64,000 bases of DNA from positions 372,001 through 436,000 of the forward strand of contig NZ_JAFLNC010000002.1 of the NCBI RefSeq assembly GCF_017313765.1, in the 5' to 3' direction. The notes beneath the pieces were generated by a model. It was not told the DNA's origin and made no database searches. It saw only the letters and a list, made by a program, of their open reading frames with translations. Position numbers and translations under genes: made by a program. Positions 7,735 to 16,476 of the stretch are shown piece by piece. Source of the stretch: Sneathiella sedimenti (GTDB lineage: Bacteria > Pseudomonadota > Alphaproteobacteria > Sneathiellales > Sneathiellaceae). Position 1 is the first letter of the stretch; each line of letters begins with the position of its first letter.

Positions 7735-8784
7735 TTATTCCCCAAGGGATGGATTGATTTCCAATAGGGGGCGCATGACGCGGCCTGCCTCCAAGTCATC
7801 CAATGCGACATTGACATTGTCAAGGCTGTAGCGCTTGGTAATCATATTGTTGAGTGGCAGATTCTGATCTACCGCCATTTGGTAAAAGCGCGGAACGTCC
7901 TGGTCGGGCCGGGTTCCGCCGCCCCAGCTGCCCTGAATCTGCTTGCCATTGACCAATTCGAACGGATCTATGGAAATTTTCTGGCCAGCTGCGGGGTGAG
8001 AGGCAAAAACGCAGCGGCCGCCATTGCGCCGCACAGCATTGAAAGCAAGCTCGATAGTTGCCGTATGTCCCGCAGCATCGAGAGCGTAGTCCGCCCCTGT
8101 TGAATCGGTCAGCGCCATGACTTGTTCCAGGATATCGGAATCGCTGCCGTTGAGCGCATGTGTCGCGCCGAGCTTTAGCGCGGCCTCGCGTTTTTCCTCT
8201 TTCACGTCGATAGCGATCAGCTTTTTTGGCCTGTGGCAGCGGGCGTACATGAGTGCTATGGCGCCAATACCGCCAATGCCAATGACCACAACCGTATCGT
8301 CCGGTGAAATGTCAATCTCGTTGAGCGCCAGACCGGCGCCCGTCGGAATCGCACAGCCGAATAGCACGCCGAGATCCATGGAGAGGCCTTTCGGAAGGGG
8401 AGTGATCCGATTCTCCGCGATAATGGCGCGTTCATTGAAGGTGGTGATGCCGCCGGAATTGATGACCTGACCGCGCCAGTTATACAGGGCGCCCGGCGCG
8501 TCCATTCCCGTTCCGCGAATCCAGCCGAGAATGACCTTGTCACCGATCGCTACTTTGCTGACACCGTTTCCCGTTGCCCGAACAATGCCGGTGGCTTCAT
8601 GCCCGAGCAGGTGAGGCAGATATCTGTCTTCCCCGCGTTTGCCGCGGACTTCCATAAGCTGGCTGTGGCAGACCCCGCTATAGGCAATCTCGACTTCAAC
8701 CTGACCGGGGAGGGGAGCGGGGATATCAATTCCGTCGATTAAACGCAAGGGTTTTCCGGTTTCGAAAAGAACAGCGGCCTTCAT
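7735..8784 (-). CDS. Zinc-dependent alcohol dehydrogenase (MDR superfamily)
   Basis: A 349-residue medium-chain dehydrogenase. The catalytic zinc ligands are present: Cys39 (GVCHSQ), His62-Glu63 (GHEATG) and Cys144 (FGCAIPTG). The NAD(P) loop GIGGIG is at 169-174. The four-cysteine structural zinc loop of classical alcohol dehydrogenases is absent; the corresponding segment around residues 87-105 has no cysteines. It is the first gene of the minus-strand carbohydrate operon, so a role in oxidising or reducing a sugar or small aldehyde precursor is likely. The substrate is unknown. The start at 8784 faces a divergent intergenic region shared with the lipoprotein gene. Confidence 0.85.
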   Translation of the reverse strand: MKAAVLFETGKPLRLIDGIDIPAPLPGQVEVEIAYSGVCHSQLMEVRGKRGEDRYLPHLLGHEATGIVRATGNGVSKVAIGDKVILGWIRGTGMDAPGALYNWRGQVINSGGITTFNERAIIAENRITPLPKGLSMDLGVLFGCAIPTGAGLALNEIDISPDDTVVVIGIGGIGAIALMYARCHRPKKLIAIDVKEEKREAALKLGATHALNGSDSDILEQVMALTDSTGADYALDAAGHTATIELAFNAVRRNGGRCVFASHPAAGQKISIDPFELVNGKQIQGSWGGGTRPDQDVPRFYQMAVDQNLPLNNMITKRYSLDNVNVALDDLEAGRVMRPLLEINPSLGE

Positions 8785-8896
8785 GTCGACTGGTTTTAAA
8801 CCTTTTTATTTCAATCAAATTTGGTCCGGAGGCGAGATCGCGATGACAATAACAGCAGTCCGCCAAGATTGAAACCTACTCTATACGCTAACAGGG

Positions 8897-8913
8897 ATTG
8901 TAATTGATACAAT
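8897..8913. promoter_or_regulatory. Inverted repeat in the divergent carbohydrate/APE promoter region
   Basis: ATTGTA (8897-8902) and TACAAT (8908-8913) form a perfect six-base inverted repeat with a five-base spacer. It lies near the middle of the 243-base gap between the alcohol dehydrogenase (minus) and the small lipoprotein that heads the APE region (plus). It is a plausible operator for one or both operons; no regulator gene is adjacent. The rest of the gap holds no open reading frame that I trust. Confidence 0.35.
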
Positions 8914-9027
8914 AAAGTCAGTTTCGCTCTGGCAATTAAATCGCAGTGATTGTAAATCTTTAAGGAACCGGAATGCCCGGCCGGAGAATCGGGCAATGAG
9001 TTTGTAGTCTTTGGAAGGACGAGTGTG

Positions 9028-9435
9028 ATGAAACAATTTTTCTATCTGGCGATGGTCGCGACCTTGGCCCTGTTTATCAGCGCCTGTGATACCCGTTTGC
9101 AGCCGGTTTACAACGCAGAATCGATCGCGATACCGGTAAAATTGCAGGAAGGTCCCATTGGCAATATTGAGGCAATTATCAAAACCGCCGCGATTAACCG
9201 TGGTTGGAGCGTGTCGGACGCCGGTCCGGGCGTAATCAAGGCGACGTTGAAAAACCGCACCCATGTAGCTGTTGTCGATATTCGTTATACCAAAGAGAGT
9301 TATTCAATTAACTACGTCTCCAGCGTGGACCTTTTGTATAATGGGGAGAAAATTCATCGGAACTACAATAAATGGATTCGTACCCTAGAAAATGATATCA
9401 ACAAGAGCCTGAACGTCGCCGCCCTTAAAGCTTAA
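9028..9435 (+). CDS. Small lipoprotein, paralogue of the N-terminus of the lipoprotein at 61232-62554
   Basis: A 135-residue predicted lipoprotein with a signal peptide ending in the lipobox FISAC (Cys20). The mature part starts with TRLQPVYN and contains a compact domain of about 105 residues with VDIRY, SYSINYVSSV and IHRNYNKWIR. The same sequence pattern, including a lipidated Cys20, forms the N-terminus of the large lipoprotein at 61232-62554, so the two are paralogues. The ATG at 9028 follows GGAAGGA at good spacing; the GTG three bases earlier is less likely. It ends ten bases before apeC and may be the first gene of the APE transcript. The domain is not one I can name. Localisation in the outer membrane is likely. 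Confidence 0.8.
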   Translation: MKQFFYLAMVATLALFISACDTRLQPVYNAESIAIPVKLQEGPIGNIEAIIKTAAINRGWSVSDAGPGVIKATLKNRTHVAVVDIRYTKESYSINYVSSVDLLYNGEKIHRNYNKWIRTLENDINKSLNVAALKA

Positions 9436-9445
9436 GGTTGTTTTG

Positions 9446-10180
9446 ATGGAAACGGGAATTTCATTTTCGGTTCGGCAATGGTCTGCCTGGGCGCCGTCAC
9501 TTGATAGTCCAGAGGCATGGCGTCTCTGGGCTGACGGGGACACAGATATTCCCAAAGGGGAGGCAGTACCGGATGTGCGGGACCTGCCGGCAGGACAGCG
9601 CCGGCGCCTTTCCCGGCTGGGTAAAATTGCCCTTCGGGTCGCTATGGATGTCGAGGCCGAAGAAACTCCCCGCGTCGTTTTCAGTTCCCGCAATGGCAAT
9701 GTCACGGAGATGCTGTCGTTGCTGAAAAGCCTTGCGGTGGAGGACCCAGTCTCTCCCACCGGATTTGGCATGTCAGTGCATAATTCCCTCGCCGGAATGC
9801 TGTCCATCGTCAGCAAAAACCGAGAGTCGCATACGGCGATTGCCGCCGGCGGGGAAAGCCTGTGCCTGGGACTGATAGAGGCGATTACCTCTTTGAAGGA
9901 AGACCCGACTTCGCCGGTATTGCTGTTGCATGCCGATGAGACGCTTCCTGATTTCTACGCACCGTTTCAGGAGACGGATATGCCCGTTTGCGCCCTGGCG
10001 CTGCTTGTCGGAGGAGCGAAGCCTGGGGAAGAGGCGTACTCGCTCGGGTTTTCCGGGATCCAGACACGGGTTAAAAAGGGAGATCCATTGAAGAGCTTTA
10101 TCCGGTTTTTGCTGCGAGGGGACGCTGACTGGAACTGGTCTGGTGCGGAAGGCGATTGGTGGTGCAGACGTCATGCTTGA
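9446..10180 (+). CDS. apeC: APE chain-length factor (truncated ketosynthase-like)
   Basis: A 244-residue protein with only the N-terminal part of a beta-ketoacyl synthase fold. Where ketosynthases have the active-site cysteine (pattern TACTSS), this protein reads AIAAGGES (GGE at 135-137), so it cannot form an acyl-cysteine. In aryl polyene systems such a subunit (ApeC) pairs with the active ketosynthase ApeO as a chain-length factor. It is the first core gene of the cluster, and the next gene begins within its last eight bases. Names of ape genes here follow the gene order of the enterobacterial and Xenorhabdus clusters as I remember them. Confidence 0.82.
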   Translation: METGISFSVRQWSAWAPSLDSPEAWRLWADGDTDIPKGEAVPDVRDLPAGQRRRLSRLGKIALRVAMDVEAEETPRVVFSSRNGNVTEMLSLLKSLAVEDPVSPTGFGMSVHNSLAGMLSIVSKNRESHTAIAAGGESLCLGLIEAITSLKEDPTSPVLLLHADETLPDFYAPFQETDMPVCALALLVGGAKPGEEAYSLGFSGIQTRVKKGDPLKSFIRFLLRGDADWNWSGAEGDWWCRRHA

Positions 10181-10946
10181 ACGGATGAATTATGTCTGGC
10201 GGTTGATCGGGACGGGGCTCGCGTTTACCTTTTTCGGTCTCGGCGGCATATTTATGACCGTTTTTGTCTTTACGTCCATTGCTCTCTTTACCAGAGATGA
10301 AACAACCCGTATCCGGCGGGTGAGAAAAACCATCTATTATGCCTTCCGTGTTTTTGTCTATCTGCTGCGGGTTGGCGGTATTATCGATTCCCGATTTCAC
10401 GATACGGAAAGGCTGCAAAACGTCCGGGGCGCCCTTATTGTCGCCAATCATCCCTCCCTGCTGGATACGGTCTTTCTCATGTCCCGGATGCCGGATGTCC
10501 AATGTATCGTCAAGCATGAGTTATGGGACAACATCTACCTTGGCGGTGTAATGCGTGCGGCGGGTTATATCCGCAATGATGGTGATGCGGAAAAGATGAT
10601 GGCCCAATGCGAGAAGACATTGAAAAATGGGCAAAATATTCTGGTTTTCCCGGAAGGGACCCGCTCGGTACCGGGGCAGGCGCTTAAATTCCAGCGGGGG
10701 TTCGCGAATATCGCGATGCATTTCAGCGCCCCGATCCAGCTCGTTACCATAATCTGCAAGCCGTCAACCTTAACGAAAGGAAGTCCATGGTACGCTATCC
10801 CGTCGCGCCAGGCCCGCTTTGATATAACCTTTAACGAACAACTGGACATGGCCGATTATCTGAGGCATGAACCGAGATCATTGAAAGTACGCAAGCTGAC
10901 GCGCGAGCTGGAGCAGTATTATATTGGAAAACTCTGCAATGAATGA
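10173..10946 (+). CDS. apeD: APE-cluster PlsC-type acyltransferase
   Basis: A 257-residue membrane-associated 1-acylglycerol-3-phosphate acyltransferase family protein. A hydrophobic segment occupies about residues 9-40, the catalytic HxxxxD motif is HPSLLD near residue 103, and the substrate motif FPEGTRS lies near 168. It probably transfers an acyl or polyene chain to the lipid anchor. The ATG at 10173 overlaps the apeC stop by eight bases; an ATG at 10185 is an alternative. The stop overlaps the first ACP start. Position second in the canonical APE order supports the role. Confidence 0.85.
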   Translation: MLERMNYVWRLIGTGLAFTFFGLGGIFMTVFVFTSIALFTRDETTRIRRVRKTIYYAFRVFVYLLRVGGIIDSRFHDTERLQNVRGALIVANHPSLLDTVFLMSRMPDVQCIVKHELWDNIYLGGVMRAAGYIRNDGDAEKMMAQCEKTLKNGQNILVFPEGTRSVPGQALKFQRGFANIAMHFSAPIQLVTIICKPSTLTKGSPWYAIPSRQARFDITFNEQLDMADYLRHEPRSLKVRKLTRELEQYYIGKLCNE

Positions 10947-11208
10947 TTTTGAATTGGAAATTAAGAAGCTGGTGGTCAAGACCCTGAACCTCGAGGATAT
11001 CACACCCGAGGAGATTGACAGTGAAGAGCGCCTGTTCGTTGATGGGTTGGGCCTTGATTCGATCGACGCACTTGAACTTGGTGTCGCTATTCAGAAAACC
11101 TACGGCATTAAAATTAACGCCAAAAATGATGATTTGAAGGAGCATTTCGCTTCCGTGCGCAGTCTCGCCCGCTTCATTACATCCGAAAGGAAGGAACTGG
11201 GGGCATGA
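10939..11208 (+). CDS. apeE: APE acyl carrier protein 1
   Basis: An 89-residue acyl carrier protein. The phosphopantetheine attachment serine is in GLDSIDALEL near residue 43, followed by the acidic helix expected of ACPs. The ATG at 10939 overlaps the acyltransferase stop, and its own stop overlaps the next ACP start as ATGA. In characterised APE systems two ACPs carry the aryl starter and the growing polyene. It needs activation by a phosphopantetheinyl transferase, and none is encoded in the window. Confidence 0.92.
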   Translation: MNDFELEIKKLVVKTLNLEDITPEEIDSEERLFVDGLGLDSIDALELGVAIQKTYGIKINAKNDDLKEHFASVRSLARFITSERKELGA

Positions 11209-11450
11209 CCCGCGACGAGATTTACGAAAAACTCCGCGAATATCTGGAAGATATGTTCGAGGTGCCGCCGGAACTGATTACCGAGGATGCCCAGCTTTAT
11301 GAAGACCTGGATCTGGACAGCATTGACGCGGTGGATCTGGTGGTCAAGCTGCAGGATCTGACGGGGAAGAAAATCCCGCCGGACGAGTTTCGGACAGTAC
11401 GCTCCGTGGGTGATGTGGTGGACCGGGTTCATGCCCTCTTGGCGGCGTAA
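11205..11450 (+). CDS. apeF: APE acyl carrier protein 2
   Basis: An 81-residue acyl carrier protein with the attachment serine in LDLDSIDAVDL near residue 37. It is a distinct sequence from the first ACP, sharing mainly the DSIDA core, so the pair probably has divided roles (starter loading and chain extension). Start codon ATG at 11205 overlaps the upstream stop by four bases. The membrane protein gene downstream starts inside its last 20 bases, in a different frame. Confidence 0.92.
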   Translation: MTRDEIYEKLREYLEDMFEVPPELITEDAQLYEDLDLDSIDAVDLVVKLQDLTGKKIPPDEFRTVRSVGDVVDRVHALLAA

Positions 11451-12009
11451 AACAAGACCGCTGGACCTACTGCTCGTCCTGATCAGTATTGCCTACCCCT
11501 TCATCGTCTATTTCGGGCTGATGAAATTCTCTCCTTTGGTTGTCGGGTTGGCGCTTGTCGCTTTCTTGATCCTGCGTCTATTGTTGCACAGGAGACGGCA
11601 CCCGCGTAAGTCGGAATTCTGGATTTATCTGGCCGTTCTGGGCGCGGTTGCGGCCCTGTTGGCGATCAATGAAATGTTGGCGATCAAGGCCTATCCGGTA
11701 CTGATCAGCCTTTCATTCGCGGCCGTCTTTGGGTATTCCCTGATCTATCCGCCGCCAATCATTGAACGGATTGCGCGAATGATGGAGGGCGAGCTCGATC
11801 CACAGGCTCTATGCTATACACGCCACGTAACGGAAGCCTGGGTCATATTCTTCCTGGTAAATGCTTCCATCTCGCTGTGGACCGCACTCTATGCCGACCT
11901 CGCTACATGGACGCTTTATAACGGGTTTATTTCCTACCTGTTGATTGGACTGATGTTTGGAGGCGAGTATCTCCTCCGTCGCCTCGTCAAACGTAAAAAA
12001 GTGAGTTGA
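11431..12009 (+). CDS. apeG: APE-cluster membrane protein (COG4648 family)
   Basis: A 192-residue protein with about six membrane helices, matching the uncharacterised COG4648 membrane proteins that accompany APE clusters. Conserved landmarks are YPPPIIERIARMMEG near residue 107, ALCYTRHVT and AWVIFFLVN. Its role is not established; assembly or anchoring of the pigment at the inner membrane is the usual guess. The ATG at 11431 overlaps the second ACP gene by 20 bases. The stop is followed after three bases by the AMP ligase. Confidence 0.8.
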   Translation: MPSWRRKTRPLDLLLVLISIAYPFIVYFGLMKFSPLVVGLALVAFLILRLLLHRRRHPRKSEFWIYLAVLGAVAALLAINEMLAIKAYPVLISLSFAAVFGYSLIYPPPIIERIARMMEGELDPQALCYTRHVTEAWVIFFLVNASISLWTALYADLATWTLYNGFISYLLIGLMFGGEYLLRRLVKRKKVS

Positions 12010-12012
12010 CCG

Positions 12013-13377
12013 TTGTTTATCCCGTTTTCGAAGTTGTTATCCTCTGATCGTGACGGCGAAACGCCCGTCGCACAAACCTCCTCAGGACTGAAAACATTTG
12101 ACGATTTGCGCCGTGAAACTGCAGATCTTTACGTCCGGTTAAAGGAACAGAATATCCGCGAGGTGGTCCTCGCCTCGACAAGCAGTTATGCCTTCGCCAC
12201 GGGATTTCTGGCCGCGCTGCACGCGGATTGTCATATTATCGTGCCGCCCAATGCCCTGCCGGGAATGCTGGCACATTTCGTGGGCAGAGACTGTCCATTG
12301 CTCTCCGATATCGAGGGGGCAGGAGGCGCTTACCAGTTCCTGATTGATGGATCAATCGGAAGGGCTGTTGACTTCTCGGACCTTGATCCCGCTCGCGCAT
12401 GTCTCGATTTTTATACCTCCGGCTCCACCGGCGCGCCAAAACGGGTCCCCAAGAAACTGTCTCAGGTCGAGAATGAGTTACTTGTCCTTGATCAGCGATG
12501 GGGAGGCGCGCTTCAAGGGTCCGCAACACTTGGTACCGTCAGCCACCAGCATATATTCGGGCTCTATTTCAAGCTCCTGCTCCCGTTGTGCGAGGGGCGT
12601 CTGTTCTTCCCGGATACGTTCGAGATTTGGGAGGAATTGCTCGCGGCGGCACCTCCCGGCGCCTGCTTGGTGTCGAGCCCCGCACATCTGACGCGAATAC
12701 CGCCGTTCGATCCATTGCCGGATGCGGAAAAATCGCCGGTAATCTTCACAGCTGGCGGACCGCTGCCATTTGAGGCTGCACAGGATGCGCGCGCGAAATT
12801 CGGGCCGTTGCCGACGGAAGTTTTCGGCAGTACGGAGACCGGCGGTATCGCATCTCGACAGCAGAAAGATCCGCGCACGCCGTTTACACCACTTCCTGGT
12901 ATGCAGACCCGGATCGATGGGCAAGGGCTGCTCAGTGTAAAATCGAACTACACTGATGATGAAGACTGGGATGCTACCAACGATATCGTTGAACTGCTTG
13001 AAGACAGCAGCTTTATACTGGCTGGGCGCGCCAACCAGTTCGTCAAGATAGAAGGCAAGCGCATTTCGCTTGCCGAGGTGGAAAAATACCTGACCCGGTC
13101 AGAATTTGTGACGGATAGCGCGGTGTTTATCCTCAAGGACGGGAAGGAAACTCTAGTCGCTGTCGTTGAGTTGAGTGTGTCCGGCTGGCAAACGCATCAG
13201 GAAATCGGAGCCTTTCGCCTGAGCCGGGCCCTTCGGCGCGAACTTTCTCCAAACCTCGAGAATGCGGCGCTGCCGCGACGCTGGCGCTTTGTGAAACGAT
13301 TGCCTGTTAATGCACAAGGCAAGCGTCAGCAGGCGGCAATGAACGAACTATTTGCCGGTCCCGGCGGGGCGAACTAG
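12013..13377 (+). CDS. apeH: Aryl-acid AMP ligase / acyl-ACP synthetase
   Basis: A 454-residue member of the ANL adenylating family. The ATP loop is YTSGSTGAPKRVPKK near residue 136 and the FGSTETGG motif lies near 271. A C-terminal domain with GRANQFVKIEGKRISLAEVE and the final lysine in NAQGKRQ is present. ApeH activates an aryl carboxylic acid (4-hydroxybenzoate in Xenorhabdus) and loads it on an ACP as the starter of the polyene. Start is TTG at 12013. No gene that makes 4-hydroxybenzoate lies in the window, so the starter must come from elsewhere or be different. Confidence 0.88.
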   Translation: MFIPFSKLLSSDRDGETPVAQTSSGLKTFDDLRRETADLYVRLKEQNIREVVLASTSSYAFATGFLAALHADCHIIVPPNALPGMLAHFVGRDCPLLSDIEGAGGAYQFLIDGSIGRAVDFSDLDPARACLDFYTSGSTGAPKRVPKKLSQVENELLVLDQRWGGALQGSATLGTVSHQHIFGLYFKLLLPLCEGRLFFPDTFEIWEELLAAAPPGACLVSSPAHLTRIPPFDPLPDAEKSPVIFTAGGPLPFEAAQDARAKFGPLPTEVFGSTETGGIASRQQKDPRTPFTPLPGMQTRIDGQGLLSVKSNYTDDEDWDATNDIVELLEDSSFILAGRANQFVKIEGKRISLAEVEKYLTRSEFVTDSAVFILKDGKETLVAVVELSVSGWQTHQEIGAFRLSRALRRELSPNLENAALPRRWRFVKRLPVNAQGKRQQAAMNELFAGPGGAN

Positions 13378-13380
13378 ACT

Positions 13381-13770
13381 GTGCCGATCATGACTGTACA
13401 TTCCGAAACAAAATGGTCCGACGGCCGCAATTTCCCTGAAATTCGTGCAGAGCGGCGAGACGGCAATATCATTGAGTTCGACCTGTTTGTGGGCGCGAAT
13501 CTATTCCAGTTCCAGGGCCATTTTCCGAACGAGCCGGTGCTGCCCGGGGTTGCCCAGATTGATTGGGCGGCACGGCTTGGGCAACAGCATTTCGGGATTA
13601 ATGGGCCGATTGCGCGTTTGGGCCAGCTTAAGTTTTCGCGGCTTGTCGGGGCAGACAGTCTTCTCCACCTCCGTCTGGAATGGAACAACGAAAAGCAGCG
13701 TCTTCTCTTCTCCTATCGGGAAGGGGATGAAACCTGCTCTTCGGGTTATTTTGAACTGTCGACGCAATGA
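13381..13770 (+). CDS. apeI: APE 3-hydroxyacyl-ACP dehydratase, His-bearing subunit
   Basis: A 129-residue hotdog-fold protein of the FabZ/FabA type. The catalytic histidine is in GHFPNEPVLPGVAQIDWAAR; the helix position normally Glu in FabZ is Asp here. ApeI and ApeP act as a heterodimeric dehydratase in studied APE systems, and this pair fits: ApeI keeps the GHFP histidine while ApeP lacks it. The start is GTG at 13381 or ATG at 13390. The stop overlaps the next start as ATGA. Confidence 0.85.
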   Translation: MPIMTVHSETKWSDGRNFPEIRAERRDGNIIEFDLFVGANLFQFQGHFPNEPVLPGVAQIDWAARLGQQHFGINGPIARLGQLKFSRLVGADSLLHLRLEWNNEKQRLLFSYREGDETCSSGYFELSTQ

Positions 13771-15467
13771 GTTTTTCTCTCGCGGCCATTGTGCCGAGCT
13801 ATAATCATTATCGTCATATCGGCAGGGTGATTGAGGCCCTGCAGGCGCAGAGTCTTCGCATTTTCATCATCGACGACGGCAGTCAGGAGCCGGCGAAATC
13901 TGCGCTCGAAAAATTTCATGATCCGGCGCGGGGTGTTACCCTCCATAGTCAGCCTGAAAATGGCGGAAAAGGTGCCGCTGTGATGGCGGGATTTAATCTT
14001 GCCGCGGCCGAGGGCTTTACTCACGCCCTGCAGATCGATGCAGATGGGCAGCATGACATTGACGCCCTGCCGGCCCTCATCCAGCTTGCGACAGTCCATC
14101 CCGACTCGCTCATCAGCGGCCAGCCGATCTATGACGAGACAATCCCCGCATCCCGGAAGTTTGCCCGCTGGATTACGCATATCTGGGTCTGGATCGAGAC
14201 GCTTTCGACGACCATCACGGACAGTATGTGCGGATATCGTATTTATCCGCTGGCCGCTGCGACCGAGGTTATCAATCGTGAACAAGTCGGGCATTATATG
14301 GACTTCGATACGGAGATCATGGTGCGGATGAACTGGCGCGGCACCCCGGTCCGGATGCTGCCGATCCATGTAACCTATCCCGAGGACAATATTTCCAATT
14401 TTCGTCTCGGGGCAGATAACTGGCTGATCACCAAGATGCATACGCGGCTTGTGTTCGGCATGCTCTGGAGATTACCGGAGATTCTACGCAACCGACGACG
14501 TGGTCCGAAGGAGCCGCGCCATTGGGGCCGAGTTAATGAGCGGGGCGCCACACTCGGCCTGAAATTACTCTTTGCGTTTTATCGTATAGCTGGTCGACGG
14601 TTTTGCTGGTATGCGATGCAGCCCGTGCTGCTGTATTTTTTTGTGACCAGCCGGGAACAGCGGAACGCTTCCCGCATTTACTGGCGGCGTCTATTTGCCA
14701 CGCGAGGGAAAGCGGAGGAGCCAAGCCTGCATCAACTCTGGCGGCATTATCGCTCCTTCGGGTCAATGGCACTCGATAAGCTGGCGGCCTGGCTCGGCGA
14801 TATTCGCAGCACCGATATTTTGGACGATAATCTGGGCGAACTCGACAGGCTGGCAGTGCGTAAACCCGGCATCCTTGTGGTGACGTCGCATTTAGGCAAT
14901 GTGGATATCCTGCGCGCGGTCGGCGCTGCACGCGGGATTGATAATATTACCGTTTTTGCCCATACGCGTAACGCCGTCCGGTTTAATCACATCCTCAGTA
15001 AGGCTAATCCGGCAGCGACCGTCGATATCATGGAGGTTCAGGATATTGGCCCCGCTACATTGATCGAGCTTGAAGAGAAATTGGCGGCCGGTAACTGGAT
15101 AGTCATTGCCGGCGACCGGATACCGCTGGAAGGCGGCAAACGCATCCGCAATCTGGATTTTCTGGGGGCACCGGCCCCTTTTTCGGAGGGGGCGTGGATT
15201 ATTGCCGCCTTGCTGGGCTGTCCGGTTTATGGGCTTCATTGTCTTCGGGATGGAAAGAAGTACCGCATCCTGTTTGAGAAGATTACCGATCGTGTCATTC
15301 GGCGGCGGGCGCCAAATGACGGTCTGGAGGCACCGATGACGGAATATGCGCGGATCTTGCAGGAAAATTGCCAAGAATATCCGGAACAATGGTACAATTT
15401 CTATGACTTCTGGGCCATTCCGAAGCAACAAATTGAAACAGATAAGAATCTCAAGGAAACAATATGA
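13767..15467 (+). CDS. apeJ: Glycosyltransferase 2 - LpxL-like acyltransferase fusion
   Basis: A 566-residue two-domain protein. Residues about 1-235 are a family 2 glycosyltransferase (VPSYNHYRHIG, IIDDGS, DADGQHD). Residues about 270-560 resemble lipid A lauroyl-type acyltransferases, with the HxxxxD motif as HLGNVD near residue 375. In APE clusters this protein is thought to join the polyene to a glycolipid anchor in the membrane. Translation is coupled at both ends by ATGA overlaps with apeI and apeK. The fusion is normal for the family. Confidence 0.87.
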   Translation: MSFSLAAIVPSYNHYRHIGRVIEALQAQSLRIFIIDDGSQEPAKSALEKFHDPARGVTLHSQPENGGKGAAVMAGFNLAAAEGFTHALQIDADGQHDIDALPALIQLATVHPDSLISGQPIYDETIPASRKFARWITHIWVWIETLSTTITDSMCGYRIYPLAAATEVINREQVGHYMDFDTEIMVRMNWRGTPVRMLPIHVTYPEDNISNFRLGADNWLITKMHTRLVFGMLWRLPEILRNRRRGPKEPRHWGRVNERGATLGLKLLFAFYRIAGRRFCWYAMQPVLLYFFVTSREQRNASRIYWRRLFATRGKAEEPSLHQLWRHYRSFGSMALDKLAAWLGDIRSTDILDDNLGELDRLAVRKPGILVVTSHLGNVDILRAVGAARGIDNITVFAHTRNAVRFNHILSKANPAATVDIMEVQDIGPATLIELEEKLAAGNWIVIAGDRIPLEGGKRIRNLDFLGAPAPFSEGAWIIAALLGCPVYGLHCLRDGKKYRILFEKITDRVIRRRAPNDGLEAPMTEYARILQENCQEYPEQWYNFYDFWAIPKQQIETDKNLKETI

Positions 15468-15874
15468 TATCCGCAGATATTATCCTGAAATGTCAATTTT
15501 ATGATCTCGATCCGATGGGGATTGTCTGGCATGGAAATTATGCGCGGTATTTCGAGCAGGCACGCTGCGCGCTTCTGGACAAACTGGATTACAATTATGT
15601 GCAGATGAGTGAAAGCGGCTTTGCCTGGCCAATTGTCGATATGCGCATCAAATATATCCGTCCCATCCGCTTCGGCCAGGAAGTGCGGGTGGCGGCTGAT
15701 CTCGCTGAATATGAAAACCGTCTCAAAATCAACTACGAGATTACAGACCTGCTTACAGGAGAGAGGTTGACCCGGGGATTTACAATTCAGGTGGCGATTG
15801 ATAAGAACTCGGAGGAAATGTTGTTCCAGTCACCGCCAATTCTGTATCAAAAAGTTGACGCTCTGTTGTGTTAA
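15464..15874 (+). CDS. apeK: APE-cluster 4HBT thioesterase
   Basis: A 136-residue hotdog thioesterase. The active-site region YDLDPMGIVWHGNYARYFEQAR near residue 13 matches 4-hydroxybenzoyl-CoA thioesterase and YbgC families, with the catalytic Asp before PMGIV. It may release or proofread ACP-bound chains in aryl polyene synthesis. It overlaps apeJ by four bases and apeL by seven. A second protein of the same superfamily lies at 60768-61202 in an unrelated operon. Confidence 0.85.
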   Translation: MISADIILKCQFYDLDPMGIVWHGNYARYFEQARCALLDKLDYNYVQMSESGFAWPIVDMRIKYIRPIRFGQEVRVAADLAEYENRLKINYEITDLLTGERLTRGFTIQVAIDKNSEEMLFQSPPILYQKVDALLC

Positions 15875-16476
15875 AAACGCTCCGCCTGTTCATATTTGCC
15901 CTAGTTATTGTGGCCGCGATCCCGGCCCAATCGGCCCCGTTGACACTGAATGACGGGGAAGCCGTAATGGGCCGATTTGAGCAGGCCCGGTATTTGCGTG
16001 GCTTCGACAAGCCGATTCTATCAGAAGGGGAATTTTTTCTGCTGCCGCGATCGGCGCTCATCTGGCAGACGGAAAAGCCGTTTTTCAGTCGGATGATCAT
16101 TGATGAAGAGGGGCTCAGTCAGGCTATAAAAGGCGCAGAAGTGACGCGGCTCAGCTTCAAGCAGTTTCCGGGGTTTAAGTTGCTGCGCGATACTCTCGAA
16201 AACAGCCTGAGTGGGAACTGGGCGCCCCTTGAAGAAATTGCCGGAACGAAGCTTCTCCCCGCGGATGGGAAATATTCACTCCGTTTCTCGCCAAAAACCA
16301 GCGGCCTGACACTGCCCTTTGCTTACCTTAATTTCGAGATAGGTGATTTTCTGGAGTCGGTGGAGATCGTGAAAAGCAATGGCGACCGTGATGTGATCAC
16401 CTTTTCAGAGCAACAAGTGGCGCCGGCGGCGGACGTCAGGGCGAAGGCTGAAAGCAGCAAGGAAAAACAGCCGTGA
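15868..16476 (+). CDS. apeL: LolA-like periplasmic carrier protein
   Basis: A 202-residue protein with a signal peptide ending near residue 24 (PAQSA) and a body similar to the LolA outer-membrane lipoprotein carrier family (FEQARYLRGFDKPILSEGEF, then TEKPFF). In APE clusters this protein is expected to carry the lipid-linked polyene across the periplasm, fed by the MMPL exporter that follows. The GTG start at 15868 overlaps the thioesterase stop, and the stop overlaps the next GTG. The lysine-rich C-terminus is low in complexity. Confidence 0.82.
   Translation: MLKTLRLFIFALVIVAAIPAQSAPLTLNDGEAVMGRFEQARYLRGFDKPILSEGEFFLLPRSALIWQTEKPFFSRMIIDEEGLSQAIKGAEVTRLSFKQFPGFKLLRDTLENSLSGNWAPLEEIAGTKLLPADGKYSLRFSPKTSGLTLPFAYLNFEIGDFLESVEIVKSNGDRDVITFSEQQVAPAADVRAKAESSKEKQP

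Noticed and set aside
13746-14441. Open frame of 231 codons on the minus strand
   Set aside because: It is antisense to the apeI-apeJ junction; the plus-strand genes have clear catalytic motifs.
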